A stretch of 64,000 nucleotides of DNA from Paeniglutamicibacter gangotriensis Lz1y (GTDB lineage Bacteria > Actinomycetota > Actinomycetes > Actinomycetales > Micrococcaceae), in assembly GCF_000348945.1 (NCBI RefSeq), contig NZ_AOCK01000008.1, forward strand, positions 124,001-188,000, written 5' to 3'. Below are positions 1-9,308 of the stretch, in pieces. A model generated the notes under the pieces. The model worked only from the letters and a program-made list of their open reading frames with translations, was not told the DNA's origin and ran no database searches. The position numbers and the translations under genes were made by a program. The first letter of the stretch is position 1; each line of letters begins with the position of its first letter.

Positions 1-416
1 TTTTCGGTTCGGCTCGAGAGGAGTTCACGTATGCACTGTTTGGCTATCCCGCGGCCTCGAAAGTTTTCGTCGACAGCGAGTTCCTGGACAATAACGGTTC
101 TCGAAGGCGAGATTGCCACACCTAGCGTTGGTAGCATTGCGCTTAGTCGTCGCAGCCAGGAGCTGTCCTGGTCAAGCCTCTGAGACAATGCAAAGCCGAC
201 CAGGTGTCCATCGTGTCTAGCCGCGATAAGTCGTCCGCCAGGACTAGCAAGTTGGCCGGGGCCCCATTGATCAATGCTTTGTAGTTTGTCTGGTGATTCA
301 TTGTAAGGAGGGGCCGCGAAGCTCAAGACGAAGAGACTCGCGATCTCAGCCCAAATTTCGTCCGTGGCATCATGCTCGAACCGGACTTAATTAACTTCTT
401 GGTCGATCTCTCTCAT
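1..416 (-). pseudogene. GNAT-type N-acetyltransferase, N-terminal part, in-frame stop, cut by window edge
   Basis: Read on the minus strand from an ATG at 416, the frame gives a short peptide (MREIDQEVN), a TAA at 387-389, and then about 128 codons without a stop to the window edge. That second part contains LIAARHDGHLVGFAL followed by VQELAVDENFRGRGIA, which is the beta4-beta5 and acetyl-CoA pyrophosphate loop (R/Q-x-x-G-x-G/A) of GNAT acetyltransferases. No ATG or GTG is available between the TAA and the start of recognisable similarity; a TTG well inside would remove the first strand. It is therefore either inactivated by the ochre codon or started from an unusual codon. The substrate is unknown and the C-terminus is outside the window. 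Confidence 0.5.
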
Positions 417-870
417 CGTGGCTCAGTCTATGTCGTGTTTCCTCAGGAGCATGCCTGGCGAGGAGCTCCTTGCGGTAGTAGGCACGATGCCGCTCCCGAC
501 AGCGAGATGCCGGGCCCCAGCACCCATCGCCGAGCCCTGAATCGCTTACTTGGCCTTATATGGGTTTCCGCGGTGCAGTATGCGGAAGCCGACTTCAAGA
601 AGAACCGTGGGCGCGGACGTCCGGGAGAGCGTTCCCCTTAAGGACATCATGGGGCAGTGTCGACGCCCTAGGGCGCCCATTGCAGTTGCCTGAGGGAAAT
701 GGCAATCGCCGCCGGGTTCTCGCGCACAGGTGCCCGGAATTCTGGCTTCAGGGGTCAGTAAAGACCGTTGTGTTCGGATGAAGTGACCCGAACCTTGGAT
801 GATCTATCCGAGACATCCGTCACTCCCCTTCCGTAGTGTGAGCTACGTCGTACCCACGGAAGGAACCGCG
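417..870. other. 454-bp intergenic stretch
   Basis: No convincing gene is visible. Short open frames here lack ribosome binding sites and family resemblance. The right end holds an inverted repeat and a TTGGATGAT motif (772-803) upstream of the permease, described separately. The base composition between 417 and 700 is mixed and carries no obvious hairpin. Confidence 0.5.
772..803. promoter_or_regulatory. Inverted repeat and PucR-motif candidate upstream of the permease
   Basis: GTTCGG (772-777) and CCGAAC (788-793) form a 6-bp inverted repeat with a 10-nt gap. TTGGATGAT follows at 795-803. Its complement, ATCATCCAA, occurs again at 5159-5167 and as ATTATCCAA at 5128-5136 in the divergent pucR/aminotransferase promoter. 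The shared motif is a candidate binding site for the PucR regulator at 3570-5120. This rests on motif sharing only. Confidence 0.35.
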
Positions 871-2394
871 ATGACCAGCATTCCCACGCAAGGCAACACT
901 CCTACCCCACAGCTCAAAAAGGTCCTAGGACGGTGGGACACCCTCGCCATCGGCGTTGGGGCCATGATCGGCTTCGGTTGGGTGGTGCTGACCGGTGGCT
1001 GGATCACCACCGCGGGCCCGATGGGTGCCGCCCTGGCGATGGTGGTCGGCGGCGGCATCATGGCAGTGGTCGGGTTGACCTACGCCGAGCTTGTGGCAGC
1101 GATGCCGCGGGCCGGAGGGGAACACAACTACCTGCTGCGGGCCATGGGCGCGCGCTGGTCCTTTGCCGGTTCCTGGGCCATTGTGGGCGGCTACATCACC
1201 ATCGTGGCCTTCGAAGCGGTGGCGTTGCCCAAGACCGCGCTTTATCTTTTCCCGGAGATGAACAAGATCCATCTCTGGGATATTGCCGGCTCCGAGGTCT
1301 ATCTGACCTGGGCGCTGGTCGGGGTGCTCGGCGGCGTGGTGATCACCGCGATCAACATCCGCGGCATCAAGACCGCCGGAGTTGTGCAGACCTTCGTGGT
1401 GCTCTTCCTCTTCGCCATCGGCGCGGTGCTGCTCTTCGGCTCCTTCACCGGCGGATCCACCCAAAACATGGAACCGTTCTTCAGCAACGGTGTTGCGGGG
1501 TTCTTCGGCGTGATGATCATCGTCCCGTTCATGTTCGTTGGCTTCGACGTGATCCCGCAATCGGCCGAGGAGTGCGACATCGAGCCGCGACGCATCGGCA
1601 AGTACGTGGTGATCGCCGTGCTTATCGCCACCGCCTGGTACGTCATGGTCATCCTCGCCACCTCATCAGGCCTGGGCTCGGGCGCACTAGGCGGCTCCGA
1701 ACTGGCAACTGCCGATGCCATGGGTGCACTATTTGGCTCGGAGATGATGGCCAAGGTGCTGATCTGCGGCGGCATCGCCGGAATCCTCACCTCCTGGAAC
1801 TCCCTGCTCATGGGTGCCTCGCGACTGCTCTACGCCATGGCCGCCTCGGGGATGCTGCCGGGCTGGTTCGCCAAACTGCACCCGAAATACCACACCCCGG
1901 TCAATGCCCTGCTGTTCATCGGCGGGCTCTCGGTCCTGGCACCGTTCTTCGGATCTGCCATGCTCGGTTGGCTGGTCGATTCCGGCTCCCCGTCCATCGT
2001 CATCGCCTACCTGCTGGTCGGTGTCGCCTTCGTGATCCTGCGCAAGCGCGAACCGATGATGATTCGTCCGCTGCGCATCGGCGGAAAGGGCAACTTCGGT
2101 AAGGCGATCGGCGTGACCTCGGTGCTGTTCTGTGCCGGGCTGATCAGCCTCTACCTGCCGGGCATGCCCGCTGCCATCGGCATCCAGCCCTGGCTGCTCT
2201 TCGGAGCCTGGTGGGCCCTGGGCTTCATCTTCCTGGTGCGGGTCCCGCGTGGCATCGTGCCCGGGGTCAATGCCGAGGACGAGCTGCTCGCACGATTGGC
2301 CATGCGCAAGGCGGCCAAGGTCAGCCCCCTGCCCGCAACGGCTCCGCAACACACACCTACGCCCAAGACAATCAAGGAATCAGAACGCGCATGA
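871..2394 (+). CDS. APC-family amino acid/amine permease
   Basis: A 507-residue integral membrane protein of the amino acid-polyamine-organocation superfamily. It shows about 12 hydrophobic segments beginning at residue ~25 (LAIGVGAMIGFGWVVLTGGW), matching the TM1 unwound glycine-rich substrate site of APC transporters. The ATG at 871 is chosen because GGAAGGA precedes it; the upstream in-frame extension lacks membrane or family character. The C-terminal tail (about residues 465-507) is soluble and Pro/Thr-rich. The next gene starts inside its stop codon (ATGA), so the two are translationally coupled. Uptake of GABA, 5-aminovalerate, lysine or a related compound fits the neighbours; the substrate is inferred, not read from the sequence. 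Confidence 0.88.
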   Translation: MTSIPTQGNTPTPQLKKVLGRWDTLAIGVGAMIGFGWVVLTGGWITTAGPMGAALAMVVGGGIMAVVGLTYAELVAAMPRAGGEHNYLLRAMGARWSFAGSWAIVGGYITIVAFEAVALPKTALYLFPEMNKIHLWDIAGSEVYLTWALVGVLGGVVITAINIRGIKTAGVVQTFVVLFLFAIGAVLLFGSFTGGSTQNMEPFFSNGVAGFFGVMIIVPFMFVGFDVIPQSAEECDIEPRRIGKYVVIAVLIATAWYVMVILATSSGLGSGALGGSELATADAMGALFGSEMMAKVLICGGIAGILTSWNSLLMGASRLLYAMAASGMLPGWFAKLHPKYHTPVNALLFIGGLSVLAPFFGSAMLGWLVDSGSPSIVIAYLLVGVAFVILRKREPMMIRPLRIGGKGNFGKAIGVTSVLFCAGLISLYLPGMPAAIGIQPWLLFGAWWALGFIFLVRVPRGIVPGVNAEDELLARLAMRKAAKVSPLPATAPQHTPTPKTIKESERA

Positions 2395-3590
2395 GTACCA
2401 ATCGCCCCCTCGAGGGAATCCTCGTCGCCGACTTCTCCCGGGTACTGGCCGGCCCGTTGTGCACCATGACGCTGGCAGACCTCGGTGCCACCGTCATCAA
2501 GGTCGAGCGTCCCGGAACGGGGGATGACACCCGCAGCTGGGGTCCACCGTTCTCCGCCACAGGATCCACATATTTCGAGTCGGTGAACCGCAACAAGCAA
2601 TCAGTCGCCCTAGACCTTGCTGACCCCGCGGACCGAAGGCTGGCCCAGGAGCTGGCGCTGCGCGCCGACGTGCTGGTGGAAAACTTCAAGCCTGGTGGCA
2701 TGACCAAGCTCGGGCTGGGCTACGCGGAGCTATCGGCCATGAACCCGGGGCTCATCTACGCCTCGATCTCCGGCTTCGGTTCCGCGGCAGGAGCGGACCT
2801 GCCCGGCTACGACTTCATCGTCCAGGCCCTCGGTGGGCTGATGTCGATCACCGGTGAGGCGGATGCTGACCCTATGAAGGCAGGAGTGGCGCTGGTGGAC
2901 GTGCTGACCGCCAAGGATGCCACCATCGGTGTGCTGGCAGCGCTGAACGCCCGGAAGACTTCCGGGGCCGGGGCGCACGTGGAGGTCAACCTGCTCTCCA
3001 GCCTGCAGGGGGCACTGGCCAACCAGGGCCAGGCCTACTTGGGGGCCGGCAAGGTCGCTTCGCGGATGGGCAATGATCATCCCTCGATCGTGCCCTACCA
3101 GCTGCTGGCCTGCGCCGACGGTTCCGTCGCGGTGGCCTGCGGCAATGATGGACAATTCGTGCGGCTCTGCGCCGAGATCGGGAAACCGGAGCTAGCCTCA
3201 GATTCCCGCTTCGCCACTAACTCGGCCCGCGTGGCCAACCGAGAGGTGCTCGTCGGGCTCCTTGAGGAAGCCTTGGGTGCAGACACCGGAGCGAACTGGC
3301 AGGCCAGGTTCACCCTGCGGGGTGTTCCATCCGGCAAGATCGCCGGCATCGATGAGGGCCTGGCCTACGCAGAGTCCTTGGGATTGGACCCGGTCATCGA
3401 GGTACACAATTCCGAGGGCATCGCCGTGGGGCGGCAGGTGCGCCACCCCATCACCTGGACCCCGGCGCTTAACCCGCCGACCGCGGCACCGCCGCAACTG
3501 GGAGAACACACCGAGCAGATCCGTGCCTGGCTGGGTAGTGACAGTCACTCCGCGGAAGACCTCGGGGGATTAGCGCGGCAGCGTCCCTGA
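2391..3590 (+). CDS. CaiB/BaiF family III CoA-transferase
   Basis: A 399-residue class III CoA-transferase (Frc/CaiB/BaiF). The N-terminus LEGILVADFSRVLAGP is the usual CoA-binding start. VALVDVLTAKDATIG around residues 165-180 carries the conserved Asp that forms the enzyme-bound anhydride. Full length for the family. It overlaps the permease stop by 4 bp and runs 21 bp into the 3' end of the convergent pucR gene. With a glutaryl-CoA-dehydrogenase-like enzyme nearby, a succinyl-CoA:glutarate CoA-transferase role (as in mammalian SUGCT) is the likeliest reading. Other dicarboxylates such as succinate/itaconate are possible. Confidence 0.85.
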   Translation: MSTNRPLEGILVADFSRVLAGPLCTMTLADLGATVIKVERPGTGDDTRSWGPPFSATGSTYFESVNRNKQSVALDLADPADRRLAQELALRADVLVENFKPGGMTKLGLGYAELSAMNPGLIYASISGFGSAAGADLPGYDFIVQALGGLMSITGEADADPMKAGVALVDVLTAKDATIGVLAALNARKTSGAGAHVEVNLLSSLQGALANQGQAYLGAGKVASRMGNDHPSIVPYQLLACADGSVAVACGNDGQFVRLCAEIGKPELASDSRFATNSARVANREVLVGLLEEALGADTGANWQARFTLRGVPSGKIAGIDEGLAYAESLGLDPVIEVHNSEGIAVGRQVRHPITWTPALNPPTAAPPQLGEHTEQIRAWLGSDSHSAEDLGGLARQRP

Positions 3591-5120
3591 TTCCTCGCGG
3601 CGCAGCGCCAACCACAGGTGCGCGGCGACATCCGGATCATCAAAGTCGATACCCAGCAGGGAGCCCGCCACCGAGATCCGGTGCCGCAAGGAATTTCTGT
3701 GGATGCCCAAGTTTCGGGCGGCATCCTCCCACGTGCCGCGCGCGGCCAGGTAAGCCCTGACGGTTCCCAGCAGATCCGCACGCGGGTAGTCGGCCAGTGC
3801 CTGGACCCATCCTGCGGCGCGGGCGTCCTCGCTGGCGCCCACTGCCACCAGCCGTCCGGCCGGTGCCTTCAACGTCGCTTGGCGCAGCACCGCCAGGTTC
3901 CCCTGGATCTCGCCGAGTCCCACCGGGTCGCCCAGGGCCGCGGCGAGGTCGCCGGAAACCTCCGTGGCAGCTTCCCCGACCAAACCCAGCAACGCGTTTT
4001 CCTCCAGTGTCTCCGCCGTGCCCGAGGTGCCAGCACCCAATCCGGCTGCCGGCAGGATGAGGAACAACAGTGACTCCTCCGCATGGCGCAACACGCATGC
4101 TTCCACCGCCGCACCCAGGACGGGCAGGCCCGCATCCGGCAGCAGGCGGGCCGCGGCGCGGGCCGCCAACCCGGCGTCGTCCCCGGGGGAGAGTCTGATC
4201 CCCAGCAACCGCACCCGGTTGGGTAGCTCTCCCAGTCCCACGTCTTCGGCCACCATGTGTGCGGCCTCGCCCTGACCATGCAGCAGTAACTTGGCCGTCA
4301 CCGCGCCCAGTGCGGTGGTGGTTCCGGTGATGACCTCGCGCTGCCGCGCTCGCAGGGCCAGCAACGTCGAGACCGTCATGATGACCTGCCGGTCGGCCTT
4401 GGTCAGGGTGCGCCCGGAGCCGATGCACAAAAAGCCGTGGATGCGGGTGCCCACCAGGATCGGGTAGAGCACCACCGGCTGGCCGTGGACCTCGAAGGTC
4501 GCAGCCGAGGGCACGCCCGCCTTGTTGAAGCGGATCGATTCTGCGCGCAGATCGCCCACCAAGGCTCCGGCCGAGGCCGGCCATACCGTCTCGCCCCCGC
4601 CGTTCGCCGGCAGGTAGGCAGCCCACCCGCCCAGTGCTTGGGCCAGCCCGCGTACCACCGCAAGGGTGGCATCGGGGCGCATCGCGGCGCGGGCCAAGGC
4701 CGTCTGGGTGCCCAAGGAGTCCATCAGGTTTGAGGTGTCGTCTCTGGCCGCCAAACGCCAGTAGGCGCGGCTGACATGCTGGAAAGGCACCGAGTCAGGG
4801 ACTACTGCCAGTTCAATGCCCGCCGCGGCAGCTGCCTCACGCACGTGATCTGGTACCTCGGTGAGCCAGGGCCCCAGGCCCAGTCCCACCGCGTGCACGT
4901 TCCTGGTGCCCAACCGCTTCATGTAAGCGAACGAGAGAGCGGCCGATTTTGCAAAGGGCATGCCGGTAGTCAGCAGTAGTTCGCCGCCCTCGAGATACGG
5001 GGTCGGGTCCTCCAGTTCGGAAACATGTACGCCAGTGACCGGCTTGGCGCTGAAATCCGCCCCGGGCCCCGGAACCAGCTCGGGTCCGAGCTCAGCACCC
5101 AATTGCAACAAAGAGATCAT
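3570..5120 (-). CDS. PucR-family transcriptional regulator
   Basis: A 516-residue regulator. Residues ~1-125 match the PucR N-terminal domain (LLLTTGMPF). A middle GGDEF-like/CdaR region follows, and residues ~450-510 carry the PucR C-terminal helix-turn-helix (TWEDAARNLGIHRNSLRHRI). PucR/CdaR proteins usually activate nearby purine, amine or GABA catabolic operons in response to a substrate. The gene is divergent from the aminotransferase at 5202 and convergent with the CoA-transferase, so it sits in the middle of the catabolic locus it probably controls. ATG start at 5120. Effector unknown. Confidence 0.88.
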   Translation of the reverse strand: MISLLQLGAELGPELVPGPGADFSAKPVTGVHVSELEDPTPYLEGGELLLTTGMPFAKSAALSFAYMKRLGTRNVHAVGLGLGPWLTEVPDHVREAAAAAGIELAVVPDSVPFQHVSRAYWRLAARDDTSNLMDSLGTQTALARAAMRPDATLAVVRGLAQALGGWAAYLPANGGGETVWPASAGALVGDLRAESIRFNKAGVPSAATFEVHGQPVVLYPILVGTRIHGFLCIGSGRTLTKADRQVIMTVSTLLALRARQREVITGTTTALGAVTAKLLLHGQGEAAHMVAEDVGLGELPNRVRLLGIRLSPGDDAGLAARAAARLLPDAGLPVLGAAVEACVLRHAEESLLFLILPAAGLGAGTSGTAETLEENALLGLVGEAATEVSGDLAAALGDPVGLGEIQGNLAVLRQATLKAPAGRLVAVGASEDARAAGWVQALADYPRADLLGTVRAYLAARGTWEDAARNLGIHRNSLRHRISVAGSLLGIDFDDPDVAAHLWLALRREESGTLPR

Positions 5121-5201
5121 GGGTTGAATTATCCAACAACAGTCACCAAATCGGACGGATCATCCAATGACGCGTGTCACTTCCTGTCCTAACGTGGTTC
5201 T
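5121..5201. promoter_or_regulatory. Divergent pucR / aminotransferase promoter with repeated ATYATCCAA motif
   Basis: The 81-bp gap holds ATTATCCAAC (5128-5137) and ATCATCCAAT (5159-5168) as direct repeats 31 bp apart, about three helical turns. On the + strand TAACGT (5190-5195) is a possible -10 that would place transcription start at or next to the ATG at 5202. No clear Shine-Dalgarno precedes that ATG, which suggests a leaderless mRNA. The second repeat would then overlap the -35 zone. Function is inferred. Confidence 0.4.
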
Positions 5202-6563
5202 ATGACTGAAATCTTGTTGGCTGCAGAGGCCTCGACCGTGACCCAGACCCGCCACCTTGCCACCGCGATCCCCGGCCCGCGTTCCACCGCCCTGCACGCC
5301 GAGCGTACGCAGGAAGTGACCAACGGATTTGGCATCGCGCTGCCGGTCTTCGTGGCTCGCGCCGAAGGCGGCATCATCGAGGACGTCGATGGAAACCGGA
5401 TCATTGATTTCGCCTCCGGCATTGCCGTGACGTCGTTGGGTGCCAGTAACAAGCGGGTCGCCGAGCGCGTCGCCGCCCAGCTGGAGGCCTTCACCCACAC
5501 GTGTTTCATGGTCACCGAATACGATTCCTTCACGCAGGTCTGTAAGTGGCTCAACGCCAACACCCCCGGCGACTTCGAGAAGCGCACCGGGCTGTTCACC
5601 ACTGGCGCCGAAGCCGTGGAAAACGCCATCAAGATCGCCCGTGCCGCCACCGGTCGACCCAGCGTGCTGGTCTTCGACGAGGCCTACCATGGCCGCTCGC
5701 TGCTCACCATGGCCATGACCGCCAAAGTCAACCCGTACAAGCTGAACTTCGGCCCGTTGCCGACCGACGTCGTCCGGGCAGCCTCCGCGAACCCGCTGCG
5801 CCCCGCCGAAGGCCTCGACGCTGGTGCCGCCGCAGCGCTGGAATCCGTGGAGGCCACCATCCTTGAACACGGCGCCGACACGTTCGCCGCCATGGTCATC
5901 GAACCGATCCAGGGCGAGGGTGGCTTCATCGTCCCGGCGCCCGGGTTCATCCTGGGCCTGCGCGCATTGGCCGACAAGTACGGCATCGTGCTGGTCCTCG
6001 ACGAGATCCAGGCCGGCATGGGACGCACCGGCACACTCTTCGCCTCCGAACACGAGGGAGTTGCAGGGGACCTGATCCTCACCGCCAAGGCCTTGGCCAA
6101 CGGAGTCCCGCTTTCCGCCGTCACCGGACGAGTCGAACTGATGAACGCACCGCACACCGGAGGACTAGGCGGCACCTACGCCGGCAATCCACTGGCCTGT
6201 GAGGCAGCACTGGCGGTCTTCGAACAATTTGAGGATGGTTCCTTGCTGGTGCACGCCCGTCGCATCGAAGAGGTCGCTCGCGAAGTCCTCGAGCCACTAC
6301 TGTCCTCCACAAACATCGTCGCGGAGATCCGTGGCCGCGGGGCGATGATCGCCATCGAATTCGCCGATGCCGGTTCTCTGGCCCCGCGCGCGGACCTAGC
6401 CAGGGACATTTCGGCGGCCTGCCACGCAGCTGGCGTACTCACGCTGACCTGCGGCACGCACGGCAACGTCGTGCGCTTGCTGCCGCCGCTGGTCATCGGC
6501 GAAGAGCTGCTGCGCGACGGACTCACCGTCCTGGCCGACGCCATCACCAACGCCGCCAACTAG
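5202..6563 (+). CDS. gabT: 4-aminobutyrate / 5-aminovalerate-type aminotransferase (class III)
   Basis: A 453-residue class III PLP-dependent aminotransferase, GabT/DavT type. Visible family blocks are FTTGAEAVENAIKIAR (PLP phosphate loop), VFDEAYHGRSLLTMAMT, LVLDEIQAGMGRTG (Asp that binds the pyridine nitrogen) and LTAKALANGVPLSAV, whose Lys forms the Schiff base. It transfers the omega-amino group of GABA or 5-aminovalerate to 2-oxoglutarate, giving succinate or glutarate semialdehyde. It heads a co-directional set with the acyl-CoA dehydrogenase (6612) and aldehyde dehydrogenase (7836). The glutaryl-CoA-dehydrogenase-like neighbour favours 5-aminovalerate, but GABA cannot be excluded. Confidence 0.87.
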   Translation: MTEILLAAEASTVTQTRHLATAIPGPRSTALHAERTQEVTNGFGIALPVFVARAEGGIIEDVDGNRIIDFASGIAVTSLGASNKRVAERVAAQLEAFTHTCFMVTEYDSFTQVCKWLNANTPGDFEKRTGLFTTGAEAVENAIKIARAATGRPSVLVFDEAYHGRSLLTMAMTAKVNPYKLNFGPLPTDVVRAASANPLRPAEGLDAGAAAALESVEATILEHGADTFAAMVIEPIQGEGGFIVPAPGFILGLRALADKYGIVLVLDEIQAGMGRTGTLFASEHEGVAGDLILTAKALANGVPLSAVTGRVELMNAPHTGGLGGTYAGNPLACEAALAVFEQFEDGSLLVHARRIEEVAREVLEPLLSSTNIVAEIRGRGAMIAIEFADAGSLAPRADLARDISAACHAAGVLTLTCGTHGNVVRLLPPLVIGEELLRDGLTVLADAITNAAN

Positions 6564-6611
6564 CGGCGCCGACCCCCACACGCACACGCACGACTTTCCT
6601 TGGAGAACACC

Positions 6612-7805
6612 ATGACCCTCACCCTCAATGACCACGAATCCCACCTGTTGGATCCTGCGGATCTGATCAACTTCGATGCGCTACTCAGCGAAAAAGAACT
6701 GGCGCTGCGTTCGAAGGTGCGTTCTTTCGTGGACGAGGCCATTAAGCCGAACATTGCCGCCTGGTACGACAACGCGCATTTCCCGCTGGAGATCGTCCCG
6801 GAGATGGCCAAGCTGGGCCTGTTGGGCATGCATTTGAAAGGTTATGGCTGTGCCGGGGGCACGGCAGTGGAATACGGGCTGGCAGGTTCCGAGTTGGAGG
6901 CCGGTGACTCGGGGCTACGCACCTTTGTCTCGGTGCAAGGCTCGCTGGCCATGAGCGCGATCTACAAGCACGGCTCCGAGGAGCAAAAGCAGGAGTGGCT
7001 GCCCAAGATGGCGGCGGGCGAGGCGATTGGTTGCTTTGGTTTGACCGAGCCGACGGCGGGCTCGGATCCCTCAGCCATGAAGACCTTCGCCCGCCGAGAT
7101 GGCGATGATTGGGTTATCAACGGGACCAAGCGCTGGATCGGGCTGGCCAATGTTGCCCAGGTCGCGGTGATCTGGGCTCAGACGGACGGGGGGATCCGTG
7201 GCTTTGTGGTTCCCACGCAGAGCGCCGGGTTCAAGGCGACCCCAATTGAACAGAAGCTTTCGATGCGTGCCTCGATCCAGTGCGAAATCGAATTGACCGA
7301 CGTGCGCCTGCCGTCCAGCGCGGTGCTGCCGAACGTGGTGGGTCTCAAGGGACCGTTCTCCTGCCTGAACGAGGCCCGCTACGGGATCATCTGGGGTGCG
7401 ATGGGTGCTGCCCGTGATTCCTTCGAGGACGCACTGGCCTATTCGCAGCAGCGCATGCAGTTCGACAAGCCGTTGGCCGGCTATCAGATGACCCAGCAGA
7501 AGCTGGTGGACATGGCGATGGAGATCAACAAGGGCTACCTGTTGGCCCTGCATATCGGGCGGATGAAGGATGCCGGGATTCTGGATCTGCACCAGATCTC
7601 GGTGGGGAAGCTGAACAACTGCCGTGAAGCCATCAAGATCGCCCGTGAGGCCCGCACGATCTTGGGCGGCAACGGGATCACTCTTGAATATTCGCCGCTG
7701 CGCCACGCCAACAACCTGGAATCGGTGCGGACCTATGAGGGCACCGACGAGGTCCATACATTGATCCTGGGTAATAAGCTCACCGGCGTCCCAGCCTTCC
7801 GCTAA
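6612..7805 (+). CDS. gcdH: Acyl-CoA dehydrogenase, glutaryl-CoA dehydrogenase-like
   Basis: A 397-residue FAD-dependent acyl-CoA dehydrogenase. GCFGLTEPTAGSDPSAM is the FAD/substrate block, and GLKGPFSCLNEARYGIIWGA is strongly characteristic of glutaryl-CoA dehydrogenases. YEGTDEVHTLILG near the C-terminus carries the catalytic Glu in the GCDH position. It would oxidise and decarboxylate glutaryl-CoA to crotonyl-CoA with electrons going to ETF. The ATG at 6612 follows TTGGAGAACACC; an in-frame TTG at 6600 overlaps the SD and is less likely. It lies 48 bp after the aminotransferase stop, in the same operon. Confidence 0.85.
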   Translation: MTLTLNDHESHLLDPADLINFDALLSEKELALRSKVRSFVDEAIKPNIAAWYDNAHFPLEIVPEMAKLGLLGMHLKGYGCAGGTAVEYGLAGSELEAGDSGLRTFVSVQGSLAMSAIYKHGSEEQKQEWLPKMAAGEAIGCFGLTEPTAGSDPSAMKTFARRDGDDWVINGTKRWIGLANVAQVAVIWAQTDGGIRGFVVPTQSAGFKATPIEQKLSMRASIQCEIELTDVRLPSSAVLPNVVGLKGPFSCLNEARYGIIWGAMGAARDSFEDALAYSQQRMQFDKPLAGYQMTQQKLVDMAMEINKGYLLALHIGRMKDAGILDLHQISVGKLNNCREAIKIAREARTILGGNGITLEYSPLRHANNLESVRTYEGTDEVHTLILGNKLTGVPAFR

Positions 7806-7835
7806 GCCCCCTACTCTGTTTCCAAGAGGCGAGAA

Positions 7836-9296
7836 ATGACTCAAACCATGACGCACACCGAGACGGTGCAGCTGCGCCTGCTCATCAACGGGCAATGGGC
7901 GCAAGGCGCTGGAAAAGAACTTGCCTCCAGCTCGCCGGCGGACCCGGAGAAGGTGGTTGCCTCAGGTGGCACCGCCACAGTGGAAGACGTGGACGCCGCC
8001 ATGGACGCAGCGCGCACCGCGGCGGCAAACTGGGCTGCGACCCCGATGGCCGAGCGCGGCGCCTATCTGGCCCGCGCGGCAGGGATCATCACCGCCAACG
8101 CCGATGCCTGGGGATCCGAACTGGCTCGGGAGGAAGGCAAGACCTTTGTCGAGGGTCGGGGCGAGGTGCTGCGCGCCGCACAGATCCTTACCTATTATTC
8201 CGCCGAAAGCGACAGACTGGCCGGGGAGGTCTTTTCCTCCCCGCGCCGCGGGGAGCGGATCCTGGTCACCCGCAAACCGCTGGGAGTTCTCGGGGTGATC
8301 ACTCCGTTCAACTTCCCGATCGCGATCCCGGCGTGGAAGATCGCCCCGGCGCTGGTCTTCGGCAACACCGTGGTGTGGAAGCCTGCCTCCACGGTGCCGC
8401 TGCTGGCCATGCGTCTGGCCCAAGGCTTGGTCCAGGCGGGCCTGCCTGACGGTGTGATGAATCTGGTCATCGGCCCCGGGGCACTGGGCGACCGAATCGT
8501 GAACCACCCGGATCTGGATGGACTGACCTTCACCGGTTCCACTCGGGTGGGCAGGAAGCTCGCGGCAACCGCCGCCGAAGCAGGGGTCCCGATCCAGGCG
8601 GAAATGGGTGGTAAAAACGCCTCGGTCGTGCTCGAGGACGCTGATCTGGAACTTGCCGTGGAACAGGTGCTCTTCGGCGCCTTCCGCTCCACCGGGCAGA
8701 AGTGCACGGCGACCTCGAGGCTGATCCTGCAGGAATCGATCGCCGAGGTGTTCCTGACACGGTTGCGTGAACGGCTCTCCGAGTGGAAGACCGGGGACCC
8801 TACGGATCCCTCGGTGCACATGGGGCCAGTGGTCTCGGTATCGGCGGCGGAAGAAATCAGGGCCGGCATTGCAGCATCGATCACCGCCGGTGCAACAGTT
8901 CGCTTCGAGGGCGATGTCGTTGGTCTCGGTGATGCTTTCGTGGCTCCGACGGTCCTTGAGCTGCCGACCGGAGAGAACAACGCCTGGCGAGATGAATTCT
9001 TCGGGCCGGTGCTCGCAGTGCGCCGTGCGGCAAGCACCGCCGAAGCGTTTGCACTGGCCAACGATTCCGCATACGGGCTCAGCTGCGCGGTCTTCACCCA
9101 GGACCTGAGCAAAGTCCTGGAAGCCATGGAAACCATCGATGTGGGGATCCTGCACGTGAACTCCGAATCGGCCGGCGCCGACCCACATGTGCCCTTCGGT
9201 GGGGCCAAGAAATCCGGCTACGGGCCGAAGGAGCAAGGCGGCGCGGCCAAGGAATTCTTCACGCACACCACCACGGTGTATTTGCGCGGGGCCTAA
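7836..9296 (+). CDS. NAD(P)+-dependent aldehyde (semialdehyde) dehydrogenase
   Basis: A 486-residue aldehyde dehydrogenase superfamily member. Blocks seen: VITPFNFPIAIPAWK (cofactor fold), FTGSTRVGRKLA (Gly-rich NAD turn), EMGGKNASVVLEDADL with the general-base Glu, and GQKCTATSR with the catalytic Cys. It is probably the partner of the aminotransferase, oxidising succinate or glutarate semialdehyde to the dicarboxylate. The sequence also resembles 2-oxoglutarate-semialdehyde dehydrogenases, so the exact aldehyde is open. It starts 30 bp after gcdH behind an AGAGGCGAG-type SD. A strong hairpin follows, ending the operon. Confidence 0.87.
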   Translation: MTQTMTHTETVQLRLLINGQWAQGAGKELASSSPADPEKVVASGGTATVEDVDAAMDAARTAAANWAATPMAERGAYLARAAGIITANADAWGSELAREEGKTFVEGRGEVLRAAQILTYYSAESDRLAGEVFSSPRRGERILVTRKPLGVLGVITPFNFPIAIPAWKIAPALVFGNTVVWKPASTVPLLAMRLAQGLVQAGLPDGVMNLVIGPGALGDRIVNHPDLDGLTFTGSTRVGRKLAATAAEAGVPIQAEMGGKNASVVLEDADLELAVEQVLFGAFRSTGQKCTATSRLILQESIAEVFLTRLRERLSEWKTGDPTDPSVHMGPVVSVSAAEEIRAGIAASITAGATVRFEGDVVGLGDAFVAPTVLELPTGENNAWRDEFFGPVLAVRRAASTAEAFALANDSAYGLSCAVFTQDLSKVLEAMETIDVGILHVNSESAGADPHVPFGGAKKSGYGPKEQGGAAKEFFTHTTTVYLRGA

Positions 9297-9308
9297 CAAG
9301 AACCTCGT

